A program made the position numbers and the translations under genes. A stretch of 53,537 nt of DNA from an uncultured Bacteroidota bacterium (lineage in GTDB: Bacteria > Bacteroidota > Bacteroidia > Flavobacteriales > Flavobacteriaceae), in NCBI GenBank assembly GCA_902514625.1, contig CABXRK010000006.1, forward strand, positions 1-53,537. Direction: 5' to 3'. The notes under the pieces were generated by a model. That model was not told the origin of the DNA and made no database searches. It worked only from the letters and a program-made list of their open reading frames with translations. Below, in pieces: positions 1-11,174 of the stretch (position 1 is the stretch's first letter; every line of letters begins with the position of its first letter).

Positions 1-1760
1 GATTTATTCTTTAAATAATAATCTAGAATCTCGTCAACCTCTTTACTTATTATTAAGGAACTTTTTGCGCTATTAATTTTTTTTGAATTTTTTAAAATCC
101 ATAAGCCTTTATTCTTTTGATCGGGTAAATCAATAATAGCATTATTGATTGGATCTTTAATATATCTTTCATGGTTACCTGTTTTAGAAATATTGTATAT
201 CGATACATCTTCTTTTAATAGTAAATTTTTATAATTATGTAATGCAACAGGTTTTTCAAGTTTGTCAATAAATGAGTATTTATCTGATGAAAACTTATGT
301 CCAAAATTTCTGTGCCTATATATTTCTTTAAACTTATGAATTGAAGATTTGTTTCCCCTCCAAGAATACTCAGAAAATGCTGATATTCCTCTTTTATATA
401 ATTCAAAATGGGGAGAAGAATCATCCCAAAGTGTCAATAGAAGGCCGTCTAAATTTCTTTCAATTGAATTAATTGCAAAAGTTCTTATTTGAGGAATGTT
501 ACTTTGATTTTGAGGCATCAGTCTCCAAGTAGTTTGACCTGCAGTAGCCCCCATAACATTTAACTCATTTTTTTTATACCAATCAAGAGCTTTTTGATTC
601 CCATAAGAATGTGATAACTGGTAATTCCATCTCATGTAAACAGCATTTTTAGGAAATTTTTCTATATGCTTTAATAATAAATGTTCATTTTTTTGCCAAA
701 TTTCATCAACCTCTTTTTTAGAAATTTTTTCATCAAACATTGGATTATATAATTTCGCATGCTTTAAAGGCATGTCATCCCAAAAAATAGGAGTTCTATT
801 GTGTTTTTTTGCAAAATCACATACTTTGTTAAGCCAAATTAAATTTAATTCCAATTGACTTTTTCCATCTCTTTCAACTAAATACACTTCATCGCCACCA
901 ACATGGAGATATTTACTATGAGGAGTTGCTTTAATAGCATCTAAATATAGATCAAATTGAAGATTATAGGTCTCAGGATCTAAAGGATTAAAAGCCCAAT
1001 CACTTGAAGATAAATCTCTCAAACTCTTATATTTTTCATGTTTTAATATAAATGATGCATGACCTAAACCTTGAACCAAAGGATTAACTTCAATGTTTCT
1101 TTTTATTGCATAATCGCTTATAGATGTCCATTTTTCAATGCTAAGTGCATCTCGAGATCCAATCAAAGGTCTTCTTTCGTATTTGATTTTATCTTCAAAT
1201 TCTAAAATAATTCCATTAATTTTTTGTCTGGCTAATTGGTCTATTAATTCATAATAATAGAATTCCTTTTCTAAATGATGTTTCACATCTATGTGAATAG
1301 GTCTAAAAGAAATAGAAGGATAATCAATTATTTTAACTATTGGCAAATTAATATTTTGATCTTTAGAATCTTCCAAAAGCTGATTAATAGTAATGAAAGC
1401 ATAAAATAATCCGGATTTATCTTTAGCTTTTACTTTTATTTTATTATTCTCTATTTCAATAATATATCCTTCTTTTTTAACATTTAAATTTGAATTTATT
1501 TTATATATTATTTGACTTTTTTCTTCTAAATCATTTTTTAAATTAGCAGCATAATCATATCTAATTGGAAGTTCAATGCCACTAGGGGAAAAAGCAATTT
1601 TTATGTTGTTAAAATTCAACATAGATTTTCCCTTATAATTCTCAATTTTCTGAACTGAAGGCAATAGCTTATATTTATCTATTAAACTATCTTCTTTTGA
1701 ACATCCTATAAAAATAAATAATGTCAAAAATAGTTTTATGATGAGATTTATTTTTTTCAT
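1..1760 (-). CDS. GH20 beta-N-acetylhexosaminidase lipoprotein (3' end cut by window edge)
   Basis: An open frame from an ATG at 1760 runs off the left edge, giving 586 visible codons and no stop. The N-terminus is a lipoprotein signal (MKK, hydrophobic stretch, then FIG-C at Cys20), so the protein is probably anchored in the outer membrane or periplasm. Residues about 30-150 fit the GH20 N-terminal alpha/beta domain; the rest fits the GH20 TIM barrel. The family signature HVGGDE lies at residues 286-291 (bases 888-905), with D290-E291 as the expected catalytic pair that drives substrate-assisted hydrolysis of terminal GlcNAc/GalNAc from chitin or glycoconjugates. Trp-rich segments typical of the substrate pocket follow. 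The next gene upstream (SUMF1-like) ends only 35 bp before this start, so the two may be co-transcribed. The exact substrate cannot be told. Confidence 0.93.
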   Translation of the reverse strand, partial: MKKINLIIKLFLTLFIFIGCSKEDSLIDKYKLLPSVQKIENYKGKSMLNFNNIKIAFSPSGIELPIRYDYAANLKNDLEEKSQIIYKINSNLNVKKEGYIIEIENNKIKVKAKDKSGLFYAFITINQLLEDSKDQNINLPIVKIIDYPSISFRPIHIDVKHHLEKEFYYYELIDQLARQKINGIILEFEDKIKYERRPLIGSRDALSIEKWTSISDYAIKRNIEVNPLVQGLGHASFILKHEKYKSLRDLSSSDWAFNPLDPETYNLQFDLYLDAIKATPHSKYLHVGGDEVYLVERDGKSQLELNLIWLNKVCDFAKKHNRTPIFWDDMPLKHAKLYNPMFDEKISKKEVDEIWQKNEHLLLKHIEKFPKNAVYMRWNYQLSHSYGNQKALDWYKKNELNVMGATAGQTTWRLMPQNQSNIPQIRTFAINSIERNLDGLLLTLWDDSSPHFELYKRGISAFSEYSWRGNKSSIHKFKEIYRHRNFGHKFSSDKYSFIDKLEKPVALHNYKNLLLKEDVSIYNISKTGNHERYIKDPINNAIIDLPDQKNKGLWILKNSKKINSAKSSLIISKEVDEILDYYLKNK

Positions 1761-1795
1761 TTATTTTTGATTTTAATAAATTTAAATTAAATTAA

Positions 1796-2782
1796 TTAAT
1801 ACCCCCAATATTTTTTTTGTAATTCCTCGGAAGGAATTTTAAGAGGTCTAACAACACGAAATCCTAAAAACTGAGCATCGGTATGCCACCAAAGACTTTT
1901 AGGGATTTGAGGATCTTGTCTTTTCCATTCTTTAGAAGAAGGTCTTCTAGAAGCGCTACGTGTTCTTTTAGGGGAATCCATCCAAGAGCCTCCTCTTACA
2001 ACTCTAGGATATTTTTTTGATGGTATTACGTAGGGGTTATTAACTTCATTTTCTTTTCTTTTGCGAAACGTTGTAGCTGAATATTGATCTAAAGTCCACT
2101 CAGAAACATTTCCATGCATGTCATATAACCCCCATAAATTTGGCAATTTTTGACCAACTTTATGATATTTGTTTTCACTATTTGATTCATACCAAGCGTA
2201 ATCTTCTAAATCTTCCAAGTTATTTCCAAAAGAATAAGCCGTTTTAGTACCTGCTCTACAAGCATATTCCCATTCAGCTTCAGTAGGCAATCTATAAAAA
2301 TTTCCAGTCATAGCTGATAACCATTGACAAAATCTTGCAGCAGCTAATTGAGTCATGCTTATTGCTGGAAAATCATCTATTCCCATTCCAAAACTCATTT
2401 CAACATATGGAGTGGTGGCGCCAGAAATTGCATCAACATCTATCGAGACTTCATTTTGATTATCTATATTTTTTTGATACTTATCAATTTCTCGAGTGAC
2501 AAAAAGGTTATATAAATTCCAAGTAATTTCATACTGACTCATCCAAAAAGCATTTACACTAACTTCATGTTGAGGGCCTTCATCTCCAAAATGGCCATTT
2601 TCAGATCTCGAACTTCCCATTAAAAATGAACCGGCAGGAATAAAAACCATTTTCAATTTTTCATCAGTTTGAAAAATTTCTTCAACATATTTTGTTTGAG
2701 AATGAATTAAAAAGGAAAATACTAAAAGGAAAAATAAATTAACCTTAGTGAAAAAAGTAAATTTATTTTTTTTGTTTTTCAT
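1796..2782 (-). CDS. Exported SUMF1/FGE-fold protein without the catalytic cysteines
   Basis: This 328-residue protein has a signal peptide (MKNKKNK, hydrophobic 10-27, likely cleavage near HS-Q at 28-29). The SUMF1 (formylglycine-generating enzyme) fold covers about 45-313: FIPAGSFLMGS (47-57), RLPTEAEWEYA (164-174), DMHGNVSEW (221-229), RGGSW (263-267) and a closing GFRVVRP. True FGEs carry a cysteine pair shortly after RGGSW; here that stretch contains none. Sulfatase activation is therefore unlikely and a structural or binding role, as in the gliding-motility SUMF1 proteins GldJ/GldK, is more plausible. No sulfatase gene of the GH/sulfatase type lies beside it; its neighbours are katG and the GH20 gene. 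The family call is firm, the role is unknown. Confidence 0.85.
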   Translation of the reverse strand: MKNKKNKFTFFTKVNLFFLLVFSFLIHSQTKYVEEIFQTDEKLKMVFIPAGSFLMGSSRSENGHFGDEGPQHEVSVNAFWMSQYEITWNLYNLFVTREIDKYQKNIDNQNEVSIDVDAISGATTPYVEMSFGMGIDDFPAISMTQLAAARFCQWLSAMTGNFYRLPTEAEWEYACRAGTKTAYSFGNNLEDLEDYAWYESNSENKYHKVGQKLPNLWGLYDMHGNVSEWTLDQYSATTFRKRKENEVNNPYVIPSKKYPRVVRGGSWMDSPKRTRSASRRPSSKEWKRQDPQIPKSLWWHTDAQFLGFRVVRPLKIPSEELQKKYWGY

Positions 2783-2874
2783 TTAATTTTAAAAAGTATA
2801 AAACCCTCTTTAATTAAAAATATTAAGAATGTTATAATGAAATTAAAATTATTATTTTTCTATTTTAATTAACT

Positions 2875-2894
2875 ATATCATTTATCAAATGATA

Positions 2895-2895
<1 letters not shown>
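2875..2895 (-). terminator. Hairpin directly after katG stop
   Basis: A perfect 9-bp inverted repeat (ATATCATTT / AAATGATAT) with a 3-base loop overlaps the last base of the katG stop codon. It could end or stabilise the katG transcript. No clear T-run follows on the minus strand, so intrinsic termination is uncertain. Confidence 0.4.
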
Positions 2896-5081
<2,186 letters not shown>

Positions 5082-5166
5082 TTATAATTTATAACGAATC
5101 CTAAATATAGTACAAATAAAAAATATTTTTATATAAATTTAACAAGTTTAGTTTGTCAAGATATTT

Positions 5167-5712
5167 TTATTTATAATCAACTTCAACTAAAATTTCATTC
5201 TTTCTATTAAAGAACTTATAAGGGCTATTGTAGACTAAAATTTTTGGTTTTCCTAGGGTCTTAATCGAATTTAACTCTAAAATATTCAGCAATTTACTCC
5301 CAAAATATTTTTCTTTTTGCTCATTGGTATATCCTCCATATGAAATCGATGCACAATAAACTTCTTTTTTTTGATAAACCTGCAGATCAGAATTTTTAGC
5401 AATAGGCGTATTATTTAAACTATATTTCTTTGGTAAAACAAATTCCATTATTGAGCCTCTATTTATTTTTTCAATATATACTGGCGTTGTCATTGCAATT
5501 TTCTTTTTTTGATCATTAAAACCGGATATATATCTAAATAAAGAACTAAAATTTCCATTATCTAAAATTGAAAAAGATTTAACTTTCATTACTGAGGGAT
5601 AAAATCTTATTTCAACATTATCAATTTTATCAATAACTCTATAATCTTGAGTCTCAATTTGTAACACAATAAAATTTTTTAAAAATAAAATGAATAAAAA
5701 TAACCTAAACAT
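5167..5712 (-). CDS. SOUL-family haem-binding protein
   Basis: A 181-residue protein with an N-terminal hydrophobic, signal-like stretch (residues 1-17) followed by a SOUL/HEBP domain. The characteristic KIAMTTPV block is at residues 71-78, preceded by a YEVIE-like strand (DNVEIRFYPS, 31-40). SOUL proteins bind haem or related tetrapyrroles; the physiological role in bacteria is unclear. A Bacteroidota -7 box lies 15 bases upstream of its ATG, so it probably starts its own transcript. It sits next to the haem enzyme gene katG, which may or may not be functional linkage. Confidence 0.88.
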   Translation of the reverse strand: MFRLFLFILFLKNFIVLQIETQDYRVIDKIDNVEIRFYPSVMKVKSFSILDNGNFSSLFRYISGFNDQKKKIAMTTPVYIEKINRGSIMEFVLPKKYSLNNTPIAKNSDLQVYQKKEVYCASISYGGYTNEQKEKYFGSKLLNILELNSIKTLGKPKILVYNSPYKFFNRKNEILVEVDYK

Positions 5713-5727
5713 CGAAAAAGTTTATTT

Positions 5728-5735
5728 CAAATTTA
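5728..5735 (-). promoter_or_regulatory. Putative -7 box for the SOUL gene
   Basis: The minus strand reads TAAATTTG, a full match to the Bacteroidota -7 consensus TAnnTTTG, 15 bases upstream of the ATG at 5712. No clear -33 TTTG is seen. Confidence 0.4.
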
Positions 5736-5768
5736 GAGAAAACTTTTGTTTACTATAATAAAAAAATG

Positions 5769-5841
5769 TTGGCCTACTAGGGCTCGAACCTAGACTCTTC
5801 TGGACCAAAACCAGACGTGTTACCAGTTACACCATAGGCCA
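5769..5841 (-). tRNA. tRNA-Gln (anticodon TTG)
   Basis: The minus strand folds as a 73-nt tRNA: 7-bp acceptor stem TGGCCTA/TAGGCCA, D-arm with GTGT/ACAC, anticodon stem TCTGG/CCAGA around loop TTTTGGT (anticodon TTG), T-arm CTAGG/CCTAG with a TTCGAGC loop, and discriminator A. The CCA tail is not fully encoded (CA then a T-run). It reads glutamine codons CAA and, by wobble, CAG. Confidence 0.95.
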
Positions 5842-5989
5842 AAAAGTTTGCTAATTTAACATAAACTTGTTCGATGTCAAACGTTTTTTTAAAATTATTA
5901 TCACTAAAACAAATTTTAATTTTAAGCTTTTCTATTGTTATTGAGTATAAGCAAGAATATTATTAAATTCGCAATTGAAATAATATTTA

Positions 5990-8900
5990 ATGAATAAAAG
6001 TAACTATTACTTATTAAATACCTGGTTAGGTTGGATTCACTTCTTGATCGCTCTTATTATTTTTAGTCTAACTGTTGAGCCAACTGCAAGTTTTTGGGAT
6101 GCAGGAGAATATATAGCTACTTCAGCAAAACTTCAAATTGGGCATCCTCCAGGAGCTCCTTTTTATCAAATGATGGGAGCGTTCTTTGCAATGTTTGCTC
6201 CTTCTGCAGAAAATATAGCTCTTTTTGTAAATCTAATGTCTGTATTTTCAAGTTCATTTACAATTCTTTTTATGTTCTGGACTTTAACTTTACTTCTTAG
6301 AAAACTACCTAGTTGCAATAATTTAAAAACAACATCTGATTATATTGGATTCTTTGGTAGTGCTAGTATTGGTTCTCTAGCTTTTTGTTTTTCTGATAGC
6401 TTTTGGTTTAATGCTGTTGAAGCTGAAGTTTATGCTATGGCAACTTTAATTTTGGCTGTATTATTTTGGCTTGGCCTAAAATGGGAAAATGAAATGAATA
6501 CACCTTATGGAGATCGTTGGCTATTATTAATTTCATTTGTTATTGGATTGTCCTTTGGAGTTCATTTTATGGGTCTTCTTACAATTCCTGCTATTGGAAT
6601 GCTTTATTATTTCAAAAATTATAAATCAAAGATAACGGTTAAAAGCTTTTTAATCGCCAATATAATTTCTGTAGCAATTTTACTTTTTATTTTTAAATTA
6701 TTACTGCCATTAACTCTTGCATTTTTTGGAAAAACTGAGGTTTATTTTGTTAATATACTAGGATTACCTTTTAACAGTGGAACAATATTTTCTGCAGCTT
6801 CAATTGTTTTGTTTTTCATTTATAGTTTAAGATTAACTATTAAAAAAAATTGGGTTAATATTAATACCGGAATTTTATGTATACTATTTGTTTTACTAGG
6901 TTTTTCTTCTTGGATCATGCTTCCAATTAGAGCAAACGCAAATACAGTAATAAACGAAAATTCTCCTTCAGATGCACGTCAGCTATTAGCATATTATAAT
7001 TTAGAACAATATCCAGATACATATTTATTTTATGGTCCAATGTTTTCAGACATGTATGCTGGTCAAGACATTGATGAACCATATATAGATGATAAACCAA
7101 AATATGAGAGAGACACATTAATTAATAAGTATGTCATAGTAAATAATTGGGAAAAATCTCGAATCAATTCTAATAAAAAACACAGAGGGTTTCTCCCAAG
7201 ACTATGGAGCTCTGAGCATGCTGCAAATTACATTAACTTTACAGGGCCTTTATCATTTTCAATAAATCCAAGCTATAAAGGAAGTGCTGCGCTAAAGGAA
7301 AGAGTTGATGATTTTAAATACAAAATAGCTCAAGAAGAAGTTAATGGTGAAGATTATCACAATTTCTTTAGAGAGTTTGGTCCTTATTTAGAAATTGAAA
7401 TGCCATCTTTTTTAAGCAATCTATCCTTCTTGTTTAATTATCAAATAGGATATATGTATTGGCGGTATTTTATGTGGAATTTTACAGGCCGTCAAAATGA
7501 TAATCAAGGAAGATATGATATTTTAGATGGTAACTGGATTAGTGGAATCCCTTTTTTTGATGAATTGCGTCTGGGTAATCAAAATAAACTAACTAAAGAC
7601 GCTTTGAGCAATAAAGCTAGAAACACCTACTTTTTTCTTCCATTTATTCTTGGAATAATTGGTTTATTCTTTTTGTATAATGAAGATAAAATGAAGTTTT
7701 GGGTTCTATTGTTGTTCTTTTTATTCACCGGACTTGCTTTAAAAATATACTTAAATGAACGTCCCTTTGAACCAAGAGAAAGAGATTATGCTCTTGTGGG
7801 ATCATTTTATGTTTTTGCAATATGGATTGGTATTGGAGCCTATAGTTTAGTACAAAAAATAAAGGAATTTTCTATTTCAAAATATATCCATGCAGGTCTT
7901 ATAATCATTCTGATTTCCCTGGTTCCATTTTTAATGGCATATCAAAACTGGGATGATCACGATCGATCAAATAGATATACTGCACAATCCATGGCAAAAT
8001 CATATTTAGCATCAATTCAGAAAAATTCTGGAGCTATTATATTTACTATTGGTGATAATGATACTTTTGCTTTATGGTATGCTCAAGAAATTGAAGGATT
8101 TAGAACAGATGTTAAAACTATTAATACAAGTCTTTTAGCTACCGATTGGTATATAGACCAATTAAAAAGAAAGACCTATGAAAGTGATCCGATTCCTTCT
8201 CAATTAACACATAAACTATATGCTTACGGCATAAGAGATTATATTAAACATGAGTCACTAATTGATTCCATTAGATGGGATATTAAAAATTTCATGGATT
8301 GGGTATCAAGTGATCATCCTAGAACAAAATATAAAAATTTAATTCTTCAATCTGGTGGAGATCCTGATGAATTTCCAGTTAATACTCAAGAAATGATATA
8401 CTATCCAACAAATAAAATTCGTTTAAATGTGAATATTGATAATGTTATTTCTAGTGGTGTTGTTAAGCAAAAAGATATTGAACAAATAGTCCCATATATT
8501 GACATCAATCTCCCAAAGAATGGAATAACAAAAAACCAATTAATGATGTTAGATATTATAGCTAATAATGATTGGAAAAGACCTATTTATTTTACAGGTG
8601 GAAGTAATTCTGCGTCTGAATATATCTGGATGAAGGATTATTTACAATTAGAAGGATTAGTATATAAATTGGTACCCATAAAAACTGAAAAAAATAAAAA
8701 TAATCCTTATTTGATGGGAAGACTAGATACCAATATAATGTATGAAATAATAAAAAGTTGGGAATGGGGTAATTCAGAAAGTAAATCTATATATCATGAT
8801 CCTGAAACAAGGAAAAATAGCATTTCCTATCGAAGTAATATGGCTAGACTTGCAGAAAAACTAATAGATGAAGGAAAATTTGAAAAAGCTAAAGAAATTA

Positions 8901-9538
8901 TTGATCTAGCAATTAAAAAAATGCCAATTGAATTCTTCGGATTTTATAGTTTAATTCCTCCTTTTATTGAAGGTTATTATAGATTAGGTGAGACTGAAAA
9001 TTCTAGACGATTATTTTTAAAGATCAGAGAAAAATATGAGGATAAACTTAGGTATTTTAAAAGTTTAGAGTTGGAATTGCAATATAATTTGGCAGAAGAA
9101 ATTCTTACTGAAATTGAGAGATATAGAGCCTTAATTGAAGTTGTGCAAGATAATCAGGATAATGATTTTTTAGGTGATTGTATTTTAAACTTCCAAAATT
9201 CTTCACAAAATTTTATTTTTCTTTATGGAGATTATGAATATTATACAATTATGGATGAATTTATAGAAGGGCTTTATCTATCTAATAATAATATAGAGGC
9301 AAGAAAATTATTATTAAAAATTGCGAAACAATATGACGAAAGATTTAAAATTATCAGTGAATTATCTGAAGAGAATCAAACATATTTAGAAGACAGAATT
9401 AAAGAAGAAATGGATGGATATAGACGACTGATTTTATATTCTACAATTTATGATAAAAAAGATTTTAGTGACAGTATTGAAAAAAGAGTTTTTAAATCAA
9501 TAAGTAATTTAAAAAATCTAGAGTCGTTATTAAATTAA
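5990..9538 (+). CDS. DUF2723 (TMEM260-like) multi-pass membrane protein with TPR-like C-terminus
   Basis: An 1182-residue inner-membrane protein. The N-terminal 320 residues hold many hydrophobic helices with the family hallmark WDAGEY (36-41) and GHPPGAP (51-57). More helices follow at about 565-600 and 625-680. The remainder is soluble and ends in helical repeat-like pairs from about 900 on, similar to TPRs. The eukaryotic relative TMEM260 is an O-mannosyltransferase (CAZy GT117), so a polyprenyl-sugar-dependent glycosyltransferase with an acidic residue after Trp36 is a reasonable inference, but bacterial members are mostly uncharacterised. The gene stands alone on the plus strand and converges on the next gene with a 5-bp gap. 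It lies outside the polysaccharide locus. Confidence 0.85.
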   Translation: MNKSNYYLLNTWLGWIHFLIALIIFSLTVEPTASFWDAGEYIATSAKLQIGHPPGAPFYQMMGAFFAMFAPSAENIALFVNLMSVFSSSFTILFMFWTLTLLLRKLPSCNNLKTTSDYIGFFGSASIGSLAFCFSDSFWFNAVEAEVYAMATLILAVLFWLGLKWENEMNTPYGDRWLLLISFVIGLSFGVHFMGLLTIPAIGMLYYFKNYKSKITVKSFLIANIISVAILLFIFKLLLPLTLAFFGKTEVYFVNILGLPFNSGTIFSAASIVLFFIYSLRLTIKKNWVNINTGILCILFVLLGFSSWIMLPIRANANTVINENSPSDARQLLAYYNLEQYPDTYLFYGPMFSDMYAGQDIDEPYIDDKPKYERDTLINKYVIVNNWEKSRINSNKKHRGFLPRLWSSEHAANYINFTGPLSFSINPSYKGSAALKERVDDFKYKIAQEEVNGEDYHNFFREFGPYLEIEMPSFLSNLSFLFNYQIGYMYWRYFMWNFTGRQNDNQGRYDILDGNWISGIPFFDELRLGNQNKLTKDALSNKARNTYFFLPFILGIIGLFFLYNEDKMKFWVLLLFFLFTGLALKIYLNERPFEPRERDYALVGSFYVFAIWIGIGAYSLVQKIKEFSISKYIHAGLIIILISLVPFLMAYQNWDDHDRSNRYTAQSMAKSYLASIQKNSGAIIFTIGDNDTFALWYAQEIEGFRTDVKTINTSLLATDWYIDQLKRKTYESDPIPSQLTHKLYAYGIRDYIKHESLIDSIRWDIKNFMDWVSSDHPRTKYKNLILQSGGDPDEFPVNTQEMIYYPTNKIRLNVNIDNVISSGVVKQKDIEQIVPYIDINLPKNGITKNQLMMLDIIANNDWKRPIYFTGGSNSASEYIWMKDYLQLEGLVYKLVPIKTEKNKNNPYLMGRLDTNIMYEIIKSWEWGNSESKSIYHDPETRKNSISYRSNMARLAEKLIDEGKFEKAKEIIDLAIKKMPIEFFGFYSLIPPFIEGYYRLGETENSRRLFLKIREKYEDKLRYFKSLELELQYNLAEEILTEIERYRALIEVVQDNQDNDFLGDCILNFQNSSQNFIFLYGDYEYYTIMDEFIEGLYLSNNNIEARKLLLKIAKQYDERFKIISELSEENQTYLEDRIKEEMDGYRRLILYSTIYDKKDFSDSIEKRVFKSISNLKNLESLLN

Positions 9539-9543
9539 TAATA

Positions 9544-9846
9544 TTAATCAACAAATTCATTCATTAACCCTATAAGCGTATTAGCATCTTGTTCTCCACT
9601 TTGACGCCAGACCATTTCACCCATTTTATAAATCATTAAAGTAGGTATAACTTTAATTCTTAGTGCTTCTGAGATTTTGGTGTTTTTTTCTACATCAATT
9701 TTGATCACTTTACCTTTATCCCCAATCGCAGCGGCTACATCTTTAAGAACTGGATTTAAACCAGATTTAAGATTGTTTTGATCCATAACCAAAAAGGCAA
9801 GAAGTAATGGATATTTTTCGTTAATTAAATCACCAAATTTAGACAC
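9544..9846 (-). CDS. Thioredoxin-fold protein lacking CxxC
   Basis: This 100-residue protein has the beta-alpha-beta pattern of thioredoxin: a strand LLLAFLVMD (14-22) where the CxxC motif would follow, KVIKIDVEKN (46-55), and the cis-proline segment KVIPTLMIYK (65-74). It contains no cysteine at all, so it cannot act as a disulfide reductase; a chaperone-like or binding role is more likely. The start is GTG at 9846, chosen because the domain begins right there and no better ATG lies upstream. It converges with the DUF2723 gene. The fold call is good, the function unknown. Confidence 0.8.
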   Translation of the reverse strand: MSKFGDLINEKYPLLLAFLVMDQNNLKSGLNPVLKDVAAAIGDKGKVIKIDVEKNTKISEALRIKVIPTLMIYKMGEMVWRQSGEQDANTLIGLMNEFVD

Positions 9847-9904
9847 TCAAAAAAAAATTAAATTAAATTTTAAACAAATTTACATTTTTTATTTAAAATA
9901 CTGA

Positions 9905-11119
9905 TCAAGAAGACCTTAGCGTAATTACAGATATTTCTGGATATATTCCTACTCTTCCGGGATAGGCCAAATATCCAAATCCCCTGTTTACATTCAAATA
10001 TTTATTTCTTTTATTGTAAATACCTGCCCATTGCTTATAAGACCATTTAATAGGGCTCCACTTTATAATTCCAGGTATTTCTATACCAAACTGCATGCCA
10101 TGTGTGTGACCACTTAAAGTTAAAGGAAAGCTGAATTTATGATCTAAAACTTTAGCCTCCCAGTGAGTAGGATCATGAGTGAGCAAGATTTTAAAGTCAT
10201 TTTTATTAATTTTAGAAACAGCCTTATCTAAATCTCCAGCTTTTTTAAAGCTTCTCCCCCAATTTTCAACCCCAACAATAGCAATCTTATCATTACCCTT
10301 TCTAACATATTTTGATTCATTAAGTAAGAGGTTAAACCCTATTTTTTTTTGAATTTCCTTAAACAAATTCATGTTTTCATTCTTTTCTTTATCGGAATCC
10401 CAATCAGCATAATCACCATAATCATGGTTCCCTAATATTGAAAATTTTCCATAAGGAGCTTTTAGTTCTTTAAAAATATCAATCCATAAAAAGGCTTCCT
10501 CAGATTTATTGTTTACAAGATCTCCAGTAAAAAGAATAACATCTGATTTTTGTTTGTTAATTAGATCTATTCCATATTTGACTTTTTCCTTATTATCTAG
10601 ACTCCCACAATGAATGTCTGAAATCTGAGTAATTGTAAATCCGTCAAATTCTTTTGGTAAATCATCAAATTTGAGTGAATAATTTAAAACCTTATAATTA
10701 TATTTACCATGGATCATCCCATATACTAATCCTGTAAAAGGTATTGCTCCAATTAGAAATGCTATTTGAGAAATAAATTTTCTTCTTCGGGGAAATAACT
10801 TTTCGTTCTCAGTATCTATAAAATACCTATATACCAATTGAAAAAATCTTTTGATATCCTCTATAAAAAGAGCTGAAACAATTGTTAATTGAAAAATAAA
10901 CAAAGCTATAAATAAGCCTATTGAATAACTTAAATAATGAGTAAAACCTACTTCTCTATCAAATACTATTATTTGATAAGCCATGTTAACCATTATCAAA
11001 AAAACGAGAAAAGTGAATAAAAAATTCACTGTTTTATTATTAGAAATAGTTTTTAACCCTTGAAATGCGTAAAATTCAAAAAAACAAAAAAATATAATTA
11101 AAAAAATCCAATTAATCAT
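9905..11119 (-). CDS. Membrane-anchored metallophosphoesterase
   Basis: A 404-residue protein with four or five hydrophobic helices in the first 135 residues, then a calcineurin-like metallophosphoesterase domain. Its metal-binding motifs are all present in order: SDIHCG (D168, H170), GDLV (D200), GNHD (N231, H232), LTHDP and SGHTHG. The architecture resembles the YaeI/LpxG-type membrane phosphoesterases, some of which cleave UDP-diacylglucosamine in lipid A synthesis; that assignment is not proven here. The catalytic domain may face either side of the inner membrane. It lies 55 bp downstream of dgt on the same strand. Confidence 0.88.
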   Translation of the reverse strand: MINWIFLIIFFCFFEFYAFQGLKTISNNKTVNFLFTFLVFLIMVNMAYQIIVFDREVGFTHYLSYSIGLFIALFIFQLTIVSALFIEDIKRFFQLVYRYFIDTENEKLFPRRRKFISQIAFLIGAIPFTGLVYGMIHGKYNYKVLNYSLKFDDLPKEFDGFTITQISDIHCGSLDNKEKVKYGIDLINKQKSDVILFTGDLVNNKSEEAFLWIDIFKELKAPYGKFSILGNHDYGDYADWDSDKEKNENMNLFKEIQKKIGFNLLLNESKYVRKGNDKIAIVGVENWGRSFKKAGDLDKAVSKINKNDFKILLTHDPTHWEAKVLDHKFSFPLTLSGHTHGMQFGIEIPGIIKWSPIKWSYKQWAGIYNKRNKYLNVNRGFGYLAYPGRVGIYPEISVITLRSS

Positions 11120-11174
11120 TTTCCAATTTAATAATGAGCAAATCTATAGAACAACTTTATTTTTACAAAATAAA

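Noticed and set aside
215-424. Minus-strand 69-codon frame at the left edge
   Set aside because: It is in a different frame from the long GH20 frame that runs off the edge and whose catalytic motif is clear.
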